Counted from the first letter of the stretch, positions 28,810 through 38,276 are shown. The stretch: 64,000 nucleotides of DNA from Limnohabitans sp. 2KL-27 (GCF_001269345.1 NZ_CXOP01000002.1:744853-808852); one strand, 5' to 3'. Translations and numbers: made by a program. Notes: a model not told the origin generated them from the sequence alone.

Positions 28810-29265
28810 TCACAAATAAGGGTTTTTCAACCCCAAACCCGCCAAGATCGCAATTTCGTAAGCCTCCATCTCCTCCGCATCCGCGGTACTGGTCTCATGG
28901 TCCCAGCCCTGCGCATGCAAAGTGCCATGCACCAGCAAATGCGCGTAATGCGCTGCCAGCGTCTTGCCTTGCTCTTTGGCCTCACGCGCCACCACCGGCG
29001 CACACAACACCAAATCGGCCACCACCACAGGTTCCTGCGTGTAGTCGAAGGTCAGTACATTGGTCGCGTAATCCTTTTTGCGATAAGCCTTGTTCAGAGC
29101 CCGACCTTCTTCTTCGCCCACGATGCGCACGGTGATTTCGGCATCGTCCGCCAATGCGTGCCGGATGGCTCGGGTCACTGCATGGCGCGGCAGGGCGGCG
29201 CGGTGGCGCGCCGCGTTGGGGATGTCACCGAATTGCAGGGACAGCTGGAGTTGTTGCAGGGGCAT
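28810..29265 (-). CDS. ybeY: Endoribonuclease YbeY
   Basis: YbeY is a single-strand-specific zinc RNase involved in 16S rRNA 3' maturation and ribosome quality control. The zinc motif is complete: HLLVHGTLHAQGWDHE (H-x3-H-x5-H). ATNVLTFDY matches the family region. ATG 29265 gives 151 residues; the frame extending to 29436 lies inside phoH. It follows phoH by 16 nt, the usual phoH-ybeY order. Confidence 0.95.
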   Translation of the reverse strand: MPLQQLQLSLQFGDIPNAARHRAALPRHAVTRAIRHALADDAEITVRIVGEEEGRALNKAYRKKDYATNVLTFDYTQEPVVVADLVLCAPVVAREAKEQGKTLAAHYAHLLVHGTLHAQGWDHETSTADAEEMEAYEIAILAGLGLKNPYL

Positions 29266-29281
29266 GGGTTCTGTTGGCAAT

Positions 29282-30262
29282 TCAATCGTCTGTAGGCAAA
29301 GGCTTGCGACGGGTGGTGACACCCGCCCGCATGGCGGCGCTGCCTTGCACGTCATAGGCGTCCACAATGCGGGCCACCAGCGGGTGGCGCACCACATCGG
29401 CACTGGAAAAGCGTGTGAAGGCAATGCCTTTGACACGCTTCAAGACGCGCTCGGCGTCGATCAGGCCCGACAGCTGTCCCTTGGGCAAGTCGATCTGGCT
29501 CACATCCCCCGTGACCACCGCCTTGGCGCCAAAGCCAATGCGCGTCAAAAACATCTTCATCTGTTCGGTGCTGGTGTTTTGCGCTTCGTCCAGGATCACG
29601 AAAGCGTTGTTCAGGGTGCGTCCACGCATGAAGGCCAGTGGGGCAATCTCGATGGCGTTGCGTTCAAAGGCTTTTTGCACCTTGTCGTAGCCCATCAGGT
29701 CGTACAAAGCGTCGTACAGCGGGCGCAAATAGGGATCGACCTTTTGAGACAGGTCGCCCGGCAAAAAGCCCAGGCGCTCGCCGGCCTCCACGGCCGGGCG
29801 GGTCAGCACGATGCGTTGGACGCTGGCGCGCTCCAAAGCGTCCACCGCGCAAGCCACGGCCAAATAGGTCTTGCCCGTGCCGGCCGGGCCAATGCCAAAG
29901 CTGATGTCGTGGGTGGCGATGCTCTCCAGGTAAGCCGCCTGGACCGGGGTGCGGGCCTTCAGGTCTGCGCGGCGGGTTTGCAAGGCCGGCAGGTCGGCTT
30001 CTTCGCCCCCGCTGTCGCCCACCAGCATGAGTTGCACCATGTCGGGCGCAATCGGGCGGTCGGCACGTTCATAAATGGCCTGCAAAATCTCCATGGTCCG
30101 CAGGGCCACCGCTTTGGGGCCGTCCACCTTGAACTGCTCGTGGCGGTGCGCAATGCTCACCTGCAAGCCCGCTTCGATGGTGCGCAGGTGCGCATCCATG
30201 GGGCCGCACAGGTGCGACAAGCGGGTGTTGTTGTGCGGCGTGAAGGTGTGTCTGACGATCAA
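29282..30262 (-). CDS. ybeZ: PhoH-like ATPase
   Basis: This PhoH/YbeZ-family ATPase is a functional partner of YbeY, probably an RNA-directed helicase-like ATPase. Walker A is GPAGTGKTYLA and Walker B is AFVILDEAQN; TRPAVEAGERLGFLPGD is the family core. I prefer TTG 30262 (LIVRHTFTPHNNTRLSHLCG) as the start. Homologues begin at this point, and AGGA lies 8 nt upstream; this gives 326 residues. An ATG at 30391 would run past the divergent ruvA start. Confidence 0.93.
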   Translation of the reverse strand: MIVRHTFTPHNNTRLSHLCGPMDAHLRTIEAGLQVSIAHRHEQFKVDGPKAVALRTMEILQAIYERADRPIAPDMVQLMLVGDSGGEEADLPALQTRRADLKARTPVQAAYLESIATHDISFGIGPAGTGKTYLAVACAVDALERASVQRIVLTRPAVEAGERLGFLPGDLSQKVDPYLRPLYDALYDLMGYDKVQKAFERNAIEIAPLAFMRGRTLNNAFVILDEAQNTSTEQMKMFLTRIGFGAKAVVTGDVSQIDLPKGQLSGLIDAERVLKRVKGIAFTRFSSADVVRHPLVARIVDAYDVQGSAAMRAGVTTRRKPLPTDD

Positions 30263-30356
30263 GTGGATAATCCTGTTCGTGGGTGGTTTCGCTGGGTGAT
30301 TTGCAGACCAAGGAGCCCCGATTCTCCTCCATATCCATGCAACCCAAAGGCCCCCC

Positions 30357-30932
30357 ATGATTGGCAAACTCACCGGCATCCTGAGCGACAAGAACCCCCC
30401 CGAGGTGGTGGTGGACTGCCATGGCGTGGGCTACGAGGTCAATGTGCCGATGAGCACGTTTTACAACCTGCCCGCCACGGGCGAAAAAGTCAGTCTGGTG
30501 ACGCACTTTGTGGTGCGCGAAGACGCGCAAATCCTCTACGGCTTTGCCACCCTGAGCGAGCGCGAAGCCTTTCGGCAATTGATCAAGATCTCCGGTGTTG
30601 GCCCCCGCACGGCGCTCAGCGTGCTCTCAGGCATGAGCGTGTCCGATCTGGCGCAGGCCATCACCACGCAAGAAGTCGGGCGTCTGGTCAAGGTGCCCGG
30701 CATCGGCAAGAAAACCGCCGAGCGCCTGTTGCTGGAACTCAAAGGCAAGCTGGGCGGTGACCTCGGCGGCTTGTTCGCCGTGAACACCCCGGATGCGCAA
30801 AGCGACATCCAGCAAGCCTTGCTGGCACTGGGCTACAGCGACAAGGAAGCCACGGTGGCCCTCAAGAGCTTGCCCGCTGATGTGGGCGTGAGCGAGGGCA
30901 TCAAGCTGGCCCTCAAAGCCCTCAACAAATGA
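30357..30932 (+). CDS. ruvA: Holliday junction helicase subunit RuvA
   Basis: RuvA binds four-way DNA junctions as a tetramer and loads RuvB. The 191-residue protein has the N-terminal OB fold ([20 protein letters not shown]), two helix-hairpin-helix motifs ([15 protein letters not shown] and [16 protein letters not shown]), and the C-terminal RuvB-binding domain [19 protein letters not shown]. It lies 14 bp before ruvB. ruvC is not adjacent. Confidence 0.97.
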   Translation: MIGKLTGILSDKNPPEVVVDCHGVGYEVNVPMSTFYNLPATGEKVSLVTHFVVREDAQILYGFATLSEREAFRQLIKISGVGPRTALSVLSGMSVSDLAQAITTQEVGRLVKVPGIGKKTAERLLLELKGKLGGDLGGLFAVNTPDAQSDIQQALLALGYSDKEATVALKSLPADVGVSEGIKLALKALNK

Positions 30933-30946
30933 AAATGCACTGAGCC

Positions 30947-31999
30947 ATGAGCATCCGCACCGACGATTTTGCCCCGCAACCGGAGCCCCGGGTCATTTCG
31001 GCCGCCCCGGTTTCCCACCAGGAAGAGGCCATTGAACGCGCCCTGCGACCCAAGCTGCTGGATGAATACGTCGGCCAGGTCAAGGTGCGTGAGCAGTTGG
31101 AAATTTTCATCAGCGCGGCCAAGATGCGCGAAGAGCCACTGGACCATGTGTTGCTGTTTGGCCCGCCGGGGCTGGGCAAGACCACGCTCAGCCACATCAT
31201 CGCCGCCGAGTTGGGCGTCAACCTGCGCCAGACCAGCGGCCCGGTGCTGGAAAAGCCCAAGGACCTGGCCGCGTTGCTGACCAATCTGGAGCGCAACGAT
31301 GTGCTGTTCATCGACGAGATCCATCGCTTGTCACCGGTGGTCGAAGAGATCTTGTACCCGGCGCTGGAGGACTACCAAATCGACATCATGATCGGCGAAG
31401 GCCCCGCGGCGCGCAGCATCAAACTCGATTTGCAGCCTTTCACCCTGGTGGGGGCCACCACACGCGCCGGCATGCTCACCAACCCGCTGCGCGACCGTTT
31501 TGGCATCGTGTCGCGCCTGGAGTTTTACACCCCCGAAGAGCTCACCCGCATCGTGACCCGCAGCGCCGGTTTGCTCAAAGCGCCCATCGATCCCGAAGGT
31601 TCGTTCGAGATCGCCCGCCGCTCACGCGGCACGCCGCGCATTGCCAACCGCCTGCTGCGCCGTGTGCGCGACTACGCCGATGTGAAGGGCGATGGCACCA
31701 TCCACAAAGGGCTGGCGCAAAAAGCGCTCGTCATGCTGGACGTCGACCCCGAAGGTTTCGACCTGATGGACCGCAAACTGCTCGAAGCGGTGATCCACCG
31801 TTTTGACGGGGGGCCTGTGGGGCTGGACAACATCGCGGCCAGCATCGGCGAAGAACGCGACACGATCGAAGATGTGATCGAGCCTTATCTGATTCAGCAA
31901 GGTTATTTGCAGCGCACACCGCGCGGGCGCATGGCCACGCTGGCGGCTTTCAGGCATCTGGGCGTGACACCGCCGAAGTCGTTTGGCGAACGGATTTAA
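30947..31999 (+). CDS. ruvB: Holliday junction helicase motor subunit RuvB
   Basis: RuvB is the hexameric AAA+ motor that drives branch migration. The 350-residue protein shows [18 protein letters not shown], Walker [15 protein letters not shown], Walker [12 protein letters not shown], sensor 1 [11 protein letters not shown], and a winged-helix C-terminus ending [18 protein letters not shown]. It shares a transcription unit with ruvA. Confidence 0.98.
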   Translation: MSIRTDDFAPQPEPRVISAAPVSHQEEAIERALRPKLLDEYVGQVKVREQLEIFISAAKMREEPLDHVLLFGPPGLGKTTLSHIIAAELGVNLRQTSGPVLEKPKDLAALLTNLERNDVLFIDEIHRLSPVVEEILYPALEDYQIDIMIGEGPAARSIKLDLQPFTLVGATTRAGMLTNPLRDRFGIVSRLEFYTPEELTRIVTRSAGLLKAPIDPEGSFEIARRSRGTPRIANRLLRRVRDYADVKGDGTIHKGLAQKALVMLDVDPEGFDLMDRKLLEAVIHRFDGGPVGLDNIAASIGEERDTIEDVIEPYLIQQGYLQRTPRGRMATLAAFRHLGVTPPKSFGERI

Positions 32000-32100
32000 A
32001 GTTTCAAACTGTTGTGCCTTGCGTGGGCACGAGCCATTGCTTGCGCAGGCCTGCTCAGTGGGGGTCGGCAATTGCCTTCAGAAGACCTCGCGCCTGGGCT

Positions 32101-32745
32101 TCAAACGCTCGCTTCGTCCTGGCCCAGCGCATCGAGGTGTGTGGTGTCACCCCAGCCCACCAGCGACAGGCCTTGCGGTGTCCACAGCAGGCGATTGACG
32201 GCGGTGTTGGTCAGATCCCAAGTGCGCGCCGCTTGCAGATCCAGGCGGGTGGCGGCGCGGTACAGGATGTCCAGCACGCCACCATGCGCCACCATCACGA
32301 TGTGCTGACCCGGGTGCCGGGCAGCGAGTTCGTCCACGGTGTTCACAATCCGCTCGCGCAGATCAAGCAAGGATTCACCGCCCTCTGGAGGTGTCCAGTC
32401 GGGTGTGCGTTTGCGCCAGTGCCAGGCGTGCTCGGGCAACTCGACTTCGATTTCGGCAAAAGTGCGGCCTTGGAACGCGCCAAAGTGCCGCTCGCGCAGG
32501 CCGGCATGTGTGCTGACCGTTTGGCCGACACGCTGAGCAATCGCCTCGGCTGTGTTCTGGGCGCGCGACAGGTCGCTGGCGTAAATCGCATCGATGGTTT
32601 CGCCTTGGGCCAGAGCCTGTGCCAGATGCTGCGCTTGGATCAGGCCCACGTCGTTGAGCGGGATGTCCAGATGGCCCTGCAGTCGGGTGTCGACGTTCCA
32701 GGCGGTTTCACCGTGGCGGATGGCCAAAATGCGGGTCGGTTCCAT
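32101..32745 (-). CDS. Histidine phosphatase family protein (GpmB-like)
   Basis: This 214-residue member of the phosphoglycerate mutase-like superfamily has the phosphohistidine loop LAIRHGETAWNVDTRLQGH. Further motifs are SDLSRAQNTAEAI, RERHFGAFQGRTFAEIE and the second catalytic histidine in MVAHGGVLDIL. No cofactor-dependent mutase extension is present, so a broad-specificity phosphatase (GpmB or CobC-like) is more likely than a glycolytic mutase. It lies 12 bp after the lipoprotein gene. The ~100 bp between ruvB and this gene shows no clear feature. Confidence 0.88.
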   Translation of the reverse strand: MEPTRILAIRHGETAWNVDTRLQGHLDIPLNDVGLIQAQHLAQALAQGETIDAIYASDLSRAQNTAEAIAQRVGQTVSTHAGLRERHFGAFQGRTFAEIEVELPEHAWHWRKRTPDWTPPEGGESLLDLRERIVNTVDELAARHPGQHIVMVAHGGVLDILYRAATRLDLQAARTWDLTNTAVNRLLWTPQGLSLVGWGDTTHLDALGQDEASV

Positions 32746-32757
32746 GAGGTATCGGGT

Positions 32758-33387
32758 TCAGTGGGGCAGTTCGATGTTGACCCGGCGCGGGCCAGCAGGC
32801 GGATTGGGGAAGTGGGCCAGAGCGGCCTGGAACAGGGTGGCAAAAATGGGCGCGTTGTCGCGCCAAGGGCCGGAGTGGCTGGCGCGTGTTTCGTAGACCA
32901 CCTGACCTGATTTCAGGTCGCGCATGACCACGCTGACTTCGCGCAGGTAATGCGTGGGCGGTGGAAATCGCATGCCCACCCCCAAGCCGATGTGCGAGCC
33001 CATACCCGAACCGATGGACACGTTGCCATAGGGTGTCCAGCCCGCAGCGATCGGGCGACCCCAAGGGTCGGCCAAGTACTGCGAACCACTGAAGCCCACC
33101 ATCACGCTCAGGCTGGCACCGGCGTCGTCACGCACCAAACCGACGGCCGTCATCGCGGCCTGCGCTTGTTGCTCGGCCAACCCCGCTTCGGGGTTGTGGG
33201 TTTGGGAGGGCAAGCGCTCAAAGCGGTATTTGGCGCCCTGCAAACTCATGCCGGGCGGCACGGCGGCCACCGAGACCACATCGCTGTCGATCAGCCGCAT
33301 CGAAGCGCAGCCCGTCAAGCCGCTCAAGACCAGCGCGGCCAGACCCAGCGAAAACCACCGCGTGAGCTGCCGACTTTTTGAGCGCAT
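32758..33387 (-). CDS. DUF4136-type lipoprotein
   Basis: This 209-residue envelope lipoprotein has the signal peptide and lipobox LSGLTGCAS, with lipidation expected at Cys27. The body resembles the DUF4136 family: YRFERLPSQ, MTAVGLVRDD and VSVVMRDLKSGQVVYETRASH. That family has no known reaction. It lies 18 bp after ttcA and 12 bp before the phosphatase, so it probably shares their transcript. Confidence 0.75.
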   Translation of the reverse strand: MRSKSRQLTRWFSLGLAALVLSGLTGCASMRLIDSDVVSVAAVPPGMSLQGAKYRFERLPSQTHNPEAGLAEQQAQAAMTAVGLVRDDAGASLSVMVGFSGSQYLADPWGRPIAAGWTPYGNVSIGSGMGSHIGLGVGMRFPPPTHYLREVSVVMRDLKSGQVVYETRASHSGPWRDNAPIFATLFQAALAHFPNPPAGPRRVNIELPH

Positions 33388-33405
33388 GAGCTGTCCCCTT
33401 GAGGT

Positions 33406-34344
33406 TCACATCGAGATGACCTGGATGCCCGGCAAAGACGTTTCCTGGAATTCTTCCTCGTCAAAAGCCTTGTCGCCCGCATCGTCTGCGATGCCCGTGA
33501 TTTTCAGGTCCTTGAAAGCATGCAGCTTGGGGTCCATCAAATGAGAAGGCACCACATTTTGCAAAGCCGCAAACATGTTTTCAATGCGGCCAGGATGCTT
33601 TTTTTGCCAGTCGCGCAGCATGTTGCCCACTTGCAAGCGCTGCAGGTTTTCCTGACTCCCGCACAGGGTGCACGGAATGATGGGAAATTGTCGGTGCGCA
33701 GCCCAACGGATGAGGTCGGATTCGGCCACATAAGCGAGCGGACGGATCACCATGAACTCGCCGTTGTCGCTGACCAGCTTGGGCGGCATGCCTTTGAGCT
33801 TGCCGCCGAAGAACATGTTCAAGAAGAAGGTCTGGAGCATGTCGTCACGGTGGTGGCCGAGCGCCAGTTTGTTGCATTTGAGCTCTCGCGCCACGCGGTA
33901 CAAAATGCCCCGGCGCAGGCGCGAGCACAGGCTGCACATGGTCTTGCCTTCGGGGATCTTGTCTTTCACGATCGAATACGTGTCTTGCGTCTCGATGTGG
34001 AACGCCACCCCGAGCTCTTTCAGGTAGGCGGGCAGGATGTGGTCGGGAAAGCCGGGTTGCTTTTGGTCCAGGTTGACCGCCACCAGCTCAAAGTCGACCG
34101 GGGCGCGAGCCTTCATCTTGAGCAGGATGTCCAGCATGCCGTAGCTGTCTTTGCCACCCGACATGCAGACCATGATGCGGTCACCCGCTTCGATCAGGTT
34201 GAAGTCGGAAATGGCTTGGCCCATCTGGCGGCACAGGCGTTTTTCGAGTTTGTGGGTCTCGCGCTCGATCTTGACGGCCTTGGCCGCCGCTGCACTGGCT
34301 TCGGCTTCAGCGTCCACCCAGGTGTTTTCAGTTGCTGTGTTCAT
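33406..34344 (-). CDS. ttcA: tRNA 2-thiocytidine(32) synthetase TtcA
   Basis: TtcA makes 2-thiocytidine at position 32 of certain tRNAs using ATP and a 4Fe-4S cluster. The PP-loop is [14 protein letters not shown], and the paired CxxC motifs for the cluster are [11 protein letters not shown] and [12 protein letters not shown] 34344 lies 2 nt after the folB stop and gives 312 residues; a GTG at 34353 overlaps folB. It is the last of four tightly packed genes from 35880. Confidence 0.96.
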   Translation of the reverse strand: MNTATENTWVDAEAEASAAAAKAVKIERETHKLEKRLCRQMGQAISDFNLIEAGDRIMVCMSGGKDSYGMLDILLKMKARAPVDFELVAVNLDQKQPGFPDHILPAYLKELGVAFHIETQDTYSIVKDKIPEGKTMCSLCSRLRRGILYRVARELKCNKLALGHHRDDMLQTFFLNMFFGGKLKGMPPKLVSDNGEFMVIRPLAYVAESDLIRWAAHRQFPIIPCTLCGSQENLQRLQVGNMLRDWQKKHPGRIENMFAALQNVVPSHLMDPKLHAFKDLKITGIADDAGDKAFDEEEFQETSLPGIQVISM

Positions 34345-34346
34345 GT

Positions 34347-34718
34347 TCACCACTGTCCGGTTTCCATGCGAATGGCCACTTCGCAGTCTTCAAAAATTTC
34401 AAGTTTGGCAATCTTGACGCGCACGCCCAGCACTCCTGGCAACTGCATCAGGCGGTTCGAGACTTTACCGATCAACGTTTCCAGCAGGTTGATGTGCTCG
34501 GCCGTGCACTCATCGATGATGATTTTGCGCACCTTGCGGTAGTCCAGCACATGGTGGATGTCGTCGTCGCTGGGCAGCAAGGGCTGCGTGCCCAGGTTCA
34601 GCTCGGCATCGACCTGGATCGGCTGCGGATCGGTTTTTTCGTGTTCCAGGATGCCCAGGTTGGCGTCAAAGCGCAAACCAGTCAGCTCCAGGGTTTGTTG
34701 GCCAGCAGGGGTTTTCAT
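34347..34718 (-). CDS. folB: Dihydroneopterin aldolase family protein (FolB/FolX), second copy
   Basis: This 123-residue T-fold protein is of the kind that converts dihydroneopterin in folate synthesis. It shows [19 protein letters not shown], with the catalytic-type Glu, and [25 protein letters not shown], with the conserved VDY-like stretch and terminal Glu of the family. It overlaps the upstream paralogue (stop 34715-34717) by 4 nt. Which of the two copies is the true aldolase and which the epimerase cannot be settled by eye. Confidence 0.85.
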   Translation of the reverse strand: MKTPAGQQTLELTGLRFDANLGILEHEKTDPQPIQVDAELNLGTQPLLPSDDDIHHVLDYRKVRKIIIDECTAEHINLLETLIGKVSNRLMQLPGVLGVRVKIAKLEIFEDCEVAIRMETGQW

Positions 34719-35110
34719 GAGGCAGTTTTGGTCTGGAAAATTTCAACCCCAACCGCTTCGCAGTCCGGGTAGACATCGGGTTTGCAGCTGGACAGGCGCA
34801 CCGCCTGAACCTGCGGGTGCGCGATCAGCTCGCGCATCAGGTCGTCGCACAGGGTTTCCTGCAGCACGATGTGGCCCTGGGCCACGCGGCGTGCGATCAC
34901 CTCGCGGATGAAGTCGTAATCCACCACCTCGGCCAAGTCATCTTGCGTGGGGGTGGACGCGCTGTACGGCACAAACAGCTCCACATTGAAAACAATGCGC
35001 TGGGGCCCCAGCTTTTCAAAGTCGTGCGCACCGATGCGCACGTCCACGGTGTGGTTGCGCAAAAACAGGCGGCGGCAGCTCAGTGCCAGGTTGTTCAGAG
35101 CGTCGCTCAT
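34715..35110 (-). CDS. Dihydroneopterin aldolase family protein (FolB/FolX), first copy
   Basis: This 131-residue T-fold protein is paralogous to the next gene. It shows VDVRIGAHDFEKLGPQRIVFNVEL, VVDYDFIREVIARR, ETLCDDLMRELI and LSSCKPDVYPDCEAVGVEI, where the KP pair is a FolB/FolX feature. The true start ATG 35110 overlaps the stop of the short-chain dehydrogenase as ATGA. Next to a pteridine-reductase-like gene, a FolX role (dihydromonapterin formation) is an attractive inference. Confidence 0.83.
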   Translation of the reverse strand: MSDALNNLALSCRRLFLRNHTVDVRIGAHDFEKLGPQRIVFNVELFVPYSASTPTQDDLAEVVDYDFIREVIARRVAQGHIVLQETLCDDLMRELIAHPQVQAVRLSSCKPDVYPDCEAVGVEIFQTKTAS

Positions 35111-35880
35111 GCGGTGTCTTTCTTGTCGGCCAAGAACATCACATCGCGCGCCAGAGGCACCAGGTGCTGGCCGTTGTCCACGCACACTGTGGTGCCGGTG
35201 ATGCAGGGGTTTTGCGCCAGAAACAGGCACGTCGCCGCCACCTGGGCTGGGTCGATGGGCTGGCGCAACAGGTTCACGCGGCTGGCCCGGTCGAAGTTGT
35301 CCTGGGTTTGCGGGCCACTCAGAAACATCAGTCCCGGCGCCACGCCGCACACACGCAAAGGGGCCAAGGCCTGCGCCTGCAGGGCTACCGCGCGCTCCAG
35401 GGCCAACTTGGAGACGGTGTAGGAGAAATAGTCCGGGTTCAGGTTGAACACCTTCTGGTCCAGGATGTGGATCACGCTGCGCTGGCCGGGCGTGGCCTCG
35501 GGCGCAGTTTGCTGGGCCATCAGCGAAGCCAGCGTCATGGGCGCGATCAGGTTCACCTCCAGTTGCAGGCGCGTACCCGGCAGGTCCATCTGCGTGCCCT
35601 CGTCCGGCTCGAACAGTGAGGCGTTGTTCACCAGGCAATCGAGCGGCCCGCTGTCGTGCACGATGTGGGCCATCATGCGTTCGACATCGGCACTTTGCGC
35701 CAGATCGGAGCGCACCAACTCGACCACAGCCCCTTGGGCACGCAGTTCGGCCTGCAGGGTCCTTGCCACCGTTTCTGAGCGCTGGTAATGGCACCACACG
35801 CGCCAGCCTGCCGCCGCGAATTGGCGAACGATCTCTGCGCCCAGGCGATGAGCGCCTCCGGTGACCAGAACTTGTTTCAT
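35107..35880 (-). CDS. Pteridine reductase-type short-chain dehydrogenase (FolM-like)
   Basis: This 257-residue NADPH-binding SDR has the dinucleotide motif VTGGAHRLGAEI and the NNAS motif. The usual catalytic Ser is replaced by Asp: D141, Y154 and K158 have exactly the 13- and 17-residue spacing of the Asp-Tyr-Lys triad of pteridine reductase PTR1 and FolM. The Arg in HRLG also matches PTR1. Reduction of dihydromonapterin or dihydrofolate is therefore likely. It heads the operon with two FolB/FolX paralogues and ttcA. Confidence 0.82.
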   Translation of the reverse strand: MKQVLVTGGAHRLGAEIVRQFAAAGWRVWCHYQRSETVARTLQAELRAQGAVVELVRSDLAQSADVERMMAHIVHDSGPLDCLVNNASLFEPDEGTQMDLPGTRLQLEVNLIAPMTLASLMAQQTAPEATPGQRSVIHILDQKVFNLNPDYFSYTVSKLALERAVALQAQALAPLRVCGVAPGLMFLSGPQTQDNFDRASRVNLLRQPIDPAQVAATCLFLAQNPCITGTTVCVDNGQHLVPLARDVMFLADKKDTA

Positions 35881-35999
35881 GAAAAAGGGGTGGGTTGCAG
35901 ATGGCGTGTTGGGGCCCTGATTATCGGGCAAGCGGTCTGGTTCAGACGCCCAAGGTGCACAAAGTCCTGCACGCCTTCGGCGACAATCCGTGCGTGTCC

Positions 36000-37097
36000 A
36001 TGCCCAACCCTTCACCCCCTGCTGAATTGACCCCATTGATCCACCACGCCATCGCGCAAGCTGGAGGTTGGATCGGTTTTGACCGTTTCATGGCCATGGC
36101 CCTGTACGAGCCGGGCTTGGGTTACTACACCAACGCCCTGCAAAAGTTCGGTGCCATGCCCTCATCGGGCAGCGATTTCGTGACCGCGCCAGGCATGTCG
36201 CCTTTGTTTGGGCAGACGCTGGCGGTGCAGGTGAAACAGGCGCTTGAAGCGACTCGAACAGAAGAAGTCTGGGAGTTTGGCGCGGGCACCGGAGCCCTGG
36301 CTTTGCAGTTGCTGGACAGCTTGGGTGATGCCCTCAGCCGCTACACCATCATCGATGTGTCCGGCACTTTGCGGGCCCGACAGTCCGAGACTTTGCTGAA
36401 ATATGCCCACAAAGTGCGTTGGCTGGACGCCTGGCCCGATGCCATCGAGGGTGTGGTGGTGGGCAACGAGGTGCTGGATGCGATGCCGGTGCAACTCTTG
36501 CAGCGCACACAAGGTGTCTGGCACGAGCGTGGCGTGGTCAGCAAAGGCAAAGATTTCGCTTGGCAAGACCGCATCACCGACTTGCGCCCGCCCGTCGAGA
36601 TCGAAGGCGAGCACGACTACCTGACCGAAATCCACCCCCAGGCCGAGGCTTTTTTGGCCAGCCTGGCCGAGCGGCTGCTGGCCGGGCGGGGCGGGGCGGC
36701 GTTCTTTTTGGATTACGGTTTTCCTGAGGCCGAATACTTTCACCCGCAGCGCCACATGGGCACCGTCATGTGCCACCAGCTGCACCAAGCCGACGACAAC
36801 CCCTTGGTGGCCGTGGGCCAAAAAGACATCACGGCCCATGTCAACTTCACCGGGGTGGCCTTGGCCGGACAAAACGCCGGGTTGGAGGTTCTGGGGTATG
36901 CCAGCCAAGCCTGGTTTTTGTTGAATCTGGGGCTGGCTGAACGGATGGCCGATGCTTCTTTGGCCGAGCGCAGCCAAGCGCAGCGCCTGATCAATGAGCA
37001 CGAAATGGGCGAGCTGTTCAAGGTGATTGGTTTTGCCACATCGGCCGATTGGTCAGCCCAGGGCTTTGTCCGGGGTGACCGCTCCCACCGCCTGTAA
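36000..37097 (+). CDS. SAM-dependent methyltransferase, MidA/NDUFAF7 family
   Basis: This 365-residue protein of the family once called DUF185 shows GWIGFDRFMAMALYEPGLGYY, GSDFVTAPGMSPLFGQ, the SAM loop VWEFGAGTGALALQLL, VVGNEVLDAMPVQLL and AAFFLDYGFPEAEYF. In mitochondria NDUFAF7 methylates an arginine of complex I; the bacterial substrate is not established. The start is ATG 36000; the frame is open further upstream across the gap to the divergent SDR. Confidence 0.92.
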   Translation: MPNPSPPAELTPLIHHAIAQAGGWIGFDRFMAMALYEPGLGYYTNALQKFGAMPSSGSDFVTAPGMSPLFGQTLAVQVKQALEATRTEEVWEFGAGTGALALQLLDSLGDALSRYTIIDVSGTLRARQSETLLKYAHKVRWLDAWPDAIEGVVVGNEVLDAMPVQLLQRTQGVWHERGVVSKGKDFAWQDRITDLRPPVEIEGEHDYLTEIHPQAEAFLASLAERLLAGRGGAAFFLDYGFPEAEYFHPQRHMGTVMCHQLHQADDNPLVAVGQKDITAHVNFTGVALAGQNAGLEVLGYASQAWFLLNLGLAERMADASLAERSQAQRLINEHEMGELFKVIGFATSADWSAQGFVRGDRSHRL

Positions 37098-37115
37098 ACG
37101 GCACAAAGGCTGGCT

Positions 37116-37310
37116 ATGTTGCGTTGGCTCATCGTGGTTTTTCTGGCCCTGATCATTTTCAGTGGCTTGCAAAAATGGCTGCAAAAACTGGGGTTTGGTC
37201 GCCTGCCCGGCGACTTTCGGTTTCGCTTGTTCGGACGCGAGTTCTTCCTGCCCATCACCAGCACCTTGCTGCTGAGCATGGTGGCGGCAGGGATAGCGCG
37301 CTGGGTGTGA
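37116..37310 (+). CDS. DUF2905 small membrane protein
   Basis: This 64-residue protein has two transmembrane helices (residues ~3-18 and ~46-62) around the conserved core LGRLPGDFRF-like stretch, here GFGRLPGDFRFRLFGREFFLPI. It matches the DUF2905 family of unknown function. It lies 18 bp after the MidA-like gene, so it is probably co-transcribed. Confidence 0.88.
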   Translation: MLRWLIVVFLALIIFSGLQKWLQKLGFGRLPGDFRFRLFGREFFLPITSTLLLSMVAAGIARWV

Positions 37311-37690
37311 GCGGCCCAGCCAGCAAAAAGCACCCCAGACACGAACGTGTTACAGTGCGGCACGCCATTGGCGACTTATGCCCATCTCGCTCTAGCCGAG
37401 CCGATAGCGCATCCCGGCAGAGGGATGCCAGTCTTGTCCTCCACTGTGCACATCGCCCGCCATGCTTTTCCAAGCTGGGCCCAGACGATTTTTTGCTTCC
37501 CTTTTCATGCACCTCTGCACGGTGCGGTTGTTCGCCAAGTTTTACAGCTGGCATTCGAGGGAGCTTTTTGGCAGCAGGACATGCCAAAACCCGTGCCGCT
37601 GCACAGCCCCCAAGAGGGCCGAAAAAAGTGGTTCGACCCCCTTCGTTAAAATACATGACTATTTCATACTGTTCACACCAACCCATCTCC
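37311..37690. other. 380-bp gap without a recognised gene
   Basis: No protein or RNA family is recognised here. Open frames exist on both strands but show no family motifs. TAAAAT at 37647-37652 could be a -10 box for the next transcript, without a good -35. GCATCCC-GGCAGA-GGGATGC at about 37410-37429 is a clean hairpin. A long 5' leader or a small RNA is possible but unproven. Confidence 0.4.
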
Positions 37691-37906
37691 ATGGGAAAAT
37701 TCCGAATTCAACCGTGCTCCAGGGCTTTGCCCAACGGCGCATTTGGTGCGCAAGTGTCCGTGGCCAGTGGCCGCGGCAGCGCCAGCACCGACCGCGTGAT
37801 GCGGTTTGTGCCCGAATTCGCCACGCCGGCCGCCGCCAGCCAATACGCCCTCGATGAAGGCCTGTTGTGGGTAGAGCGCCAGACGACGAAACCGATCCTG
37901 CTTTGA
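37691..37906 (+). CDS. Small hypothetical protein upstream of the second IF-1
   Basis: A 71-residue open frame (MGKFRIQPCSRALPNGAFGA...) ends 14 bp before the IF-1 gene on the same strand. The second half has an orderly composition (FVPEFATPAAASQYALDEGLLWVERQ), and the G/C-rich third positions are like those of real genes nearby. ATG 37691 has no strong ribosome site, and ATG 37655 is an alternative. I do not recognise a family. Confidence 0.55.
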   Translation: MGKFRIQPCSRALPNGAFGAQVSVASGRGSASTDRVMRFVPEFATPAAASQYALDEGLLWVERQTTKPILL

Positions 37907-37920
37907 GAAAGACGTTTTAA

Positions 37921-38181
37921 ATGGCTAAAGAAGAACTGATTGAACTGATGGGCGTGGTCAACGAGGTCTTGCCCGACACGCGTTTTCGCGTGACGCTGGA
38001 CAACGGCCACCAACTGATCGCTTATTCGGCCGGCAAGATGCGCAAGAACCACATCCGCATTTTGGCGGGGGACCGAGTGACGCTGGAACTCTCGCCTTAT
38101 GACCTGAGCAAAGGTCGCATCAGCTTCCGTCACCTGGCTGGCCGTGCACCCATGGCGCCTCGCCGCCCTCCCGCTCGCTGA
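37921..38181 (+). CDS. infA: Translation initiation factor IF-1, second copy type
   Basis: IF-1 occupies the ribosomal A site during initiation. The OB fold is clear: [54 protein letters not shown]. At 86 residues it exceeds the usual 72, with a basic C-terminal extension [12 protein letters not shown]. Betaproteobacteria often carry one IF-1 in the ribosomal protein cluster and a second elsewhere. This gene is outside any ribosomal cluster, so it is likely the second. Confidence 0.93.
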   Translation: MAKEELIELMGVVNEVLPDTRFRVTLDNGHQLIAYSAGKMRKNHIRILAGDRVTLELSPYDLSKGRISFRHLAGRAPMAPRRPPAR

Positions 38182-38276
38182 AATTGTCCGGCGCCTGGCC
38201 TTGACTTGAGACAAGGCGCCCGGGCCTTGAATCGTGCAGCATGGCCCCCAAGTGGTTTTGAAACACAGGGAGCTCC

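Noticed and set aside
30263..30391. Longer PhoH start at ATG 30391
   Set aside because: It would overlap the divergent ruvA start, and the extra residues are unlike PhoH; TTG 30262 has a proper ribosome site.
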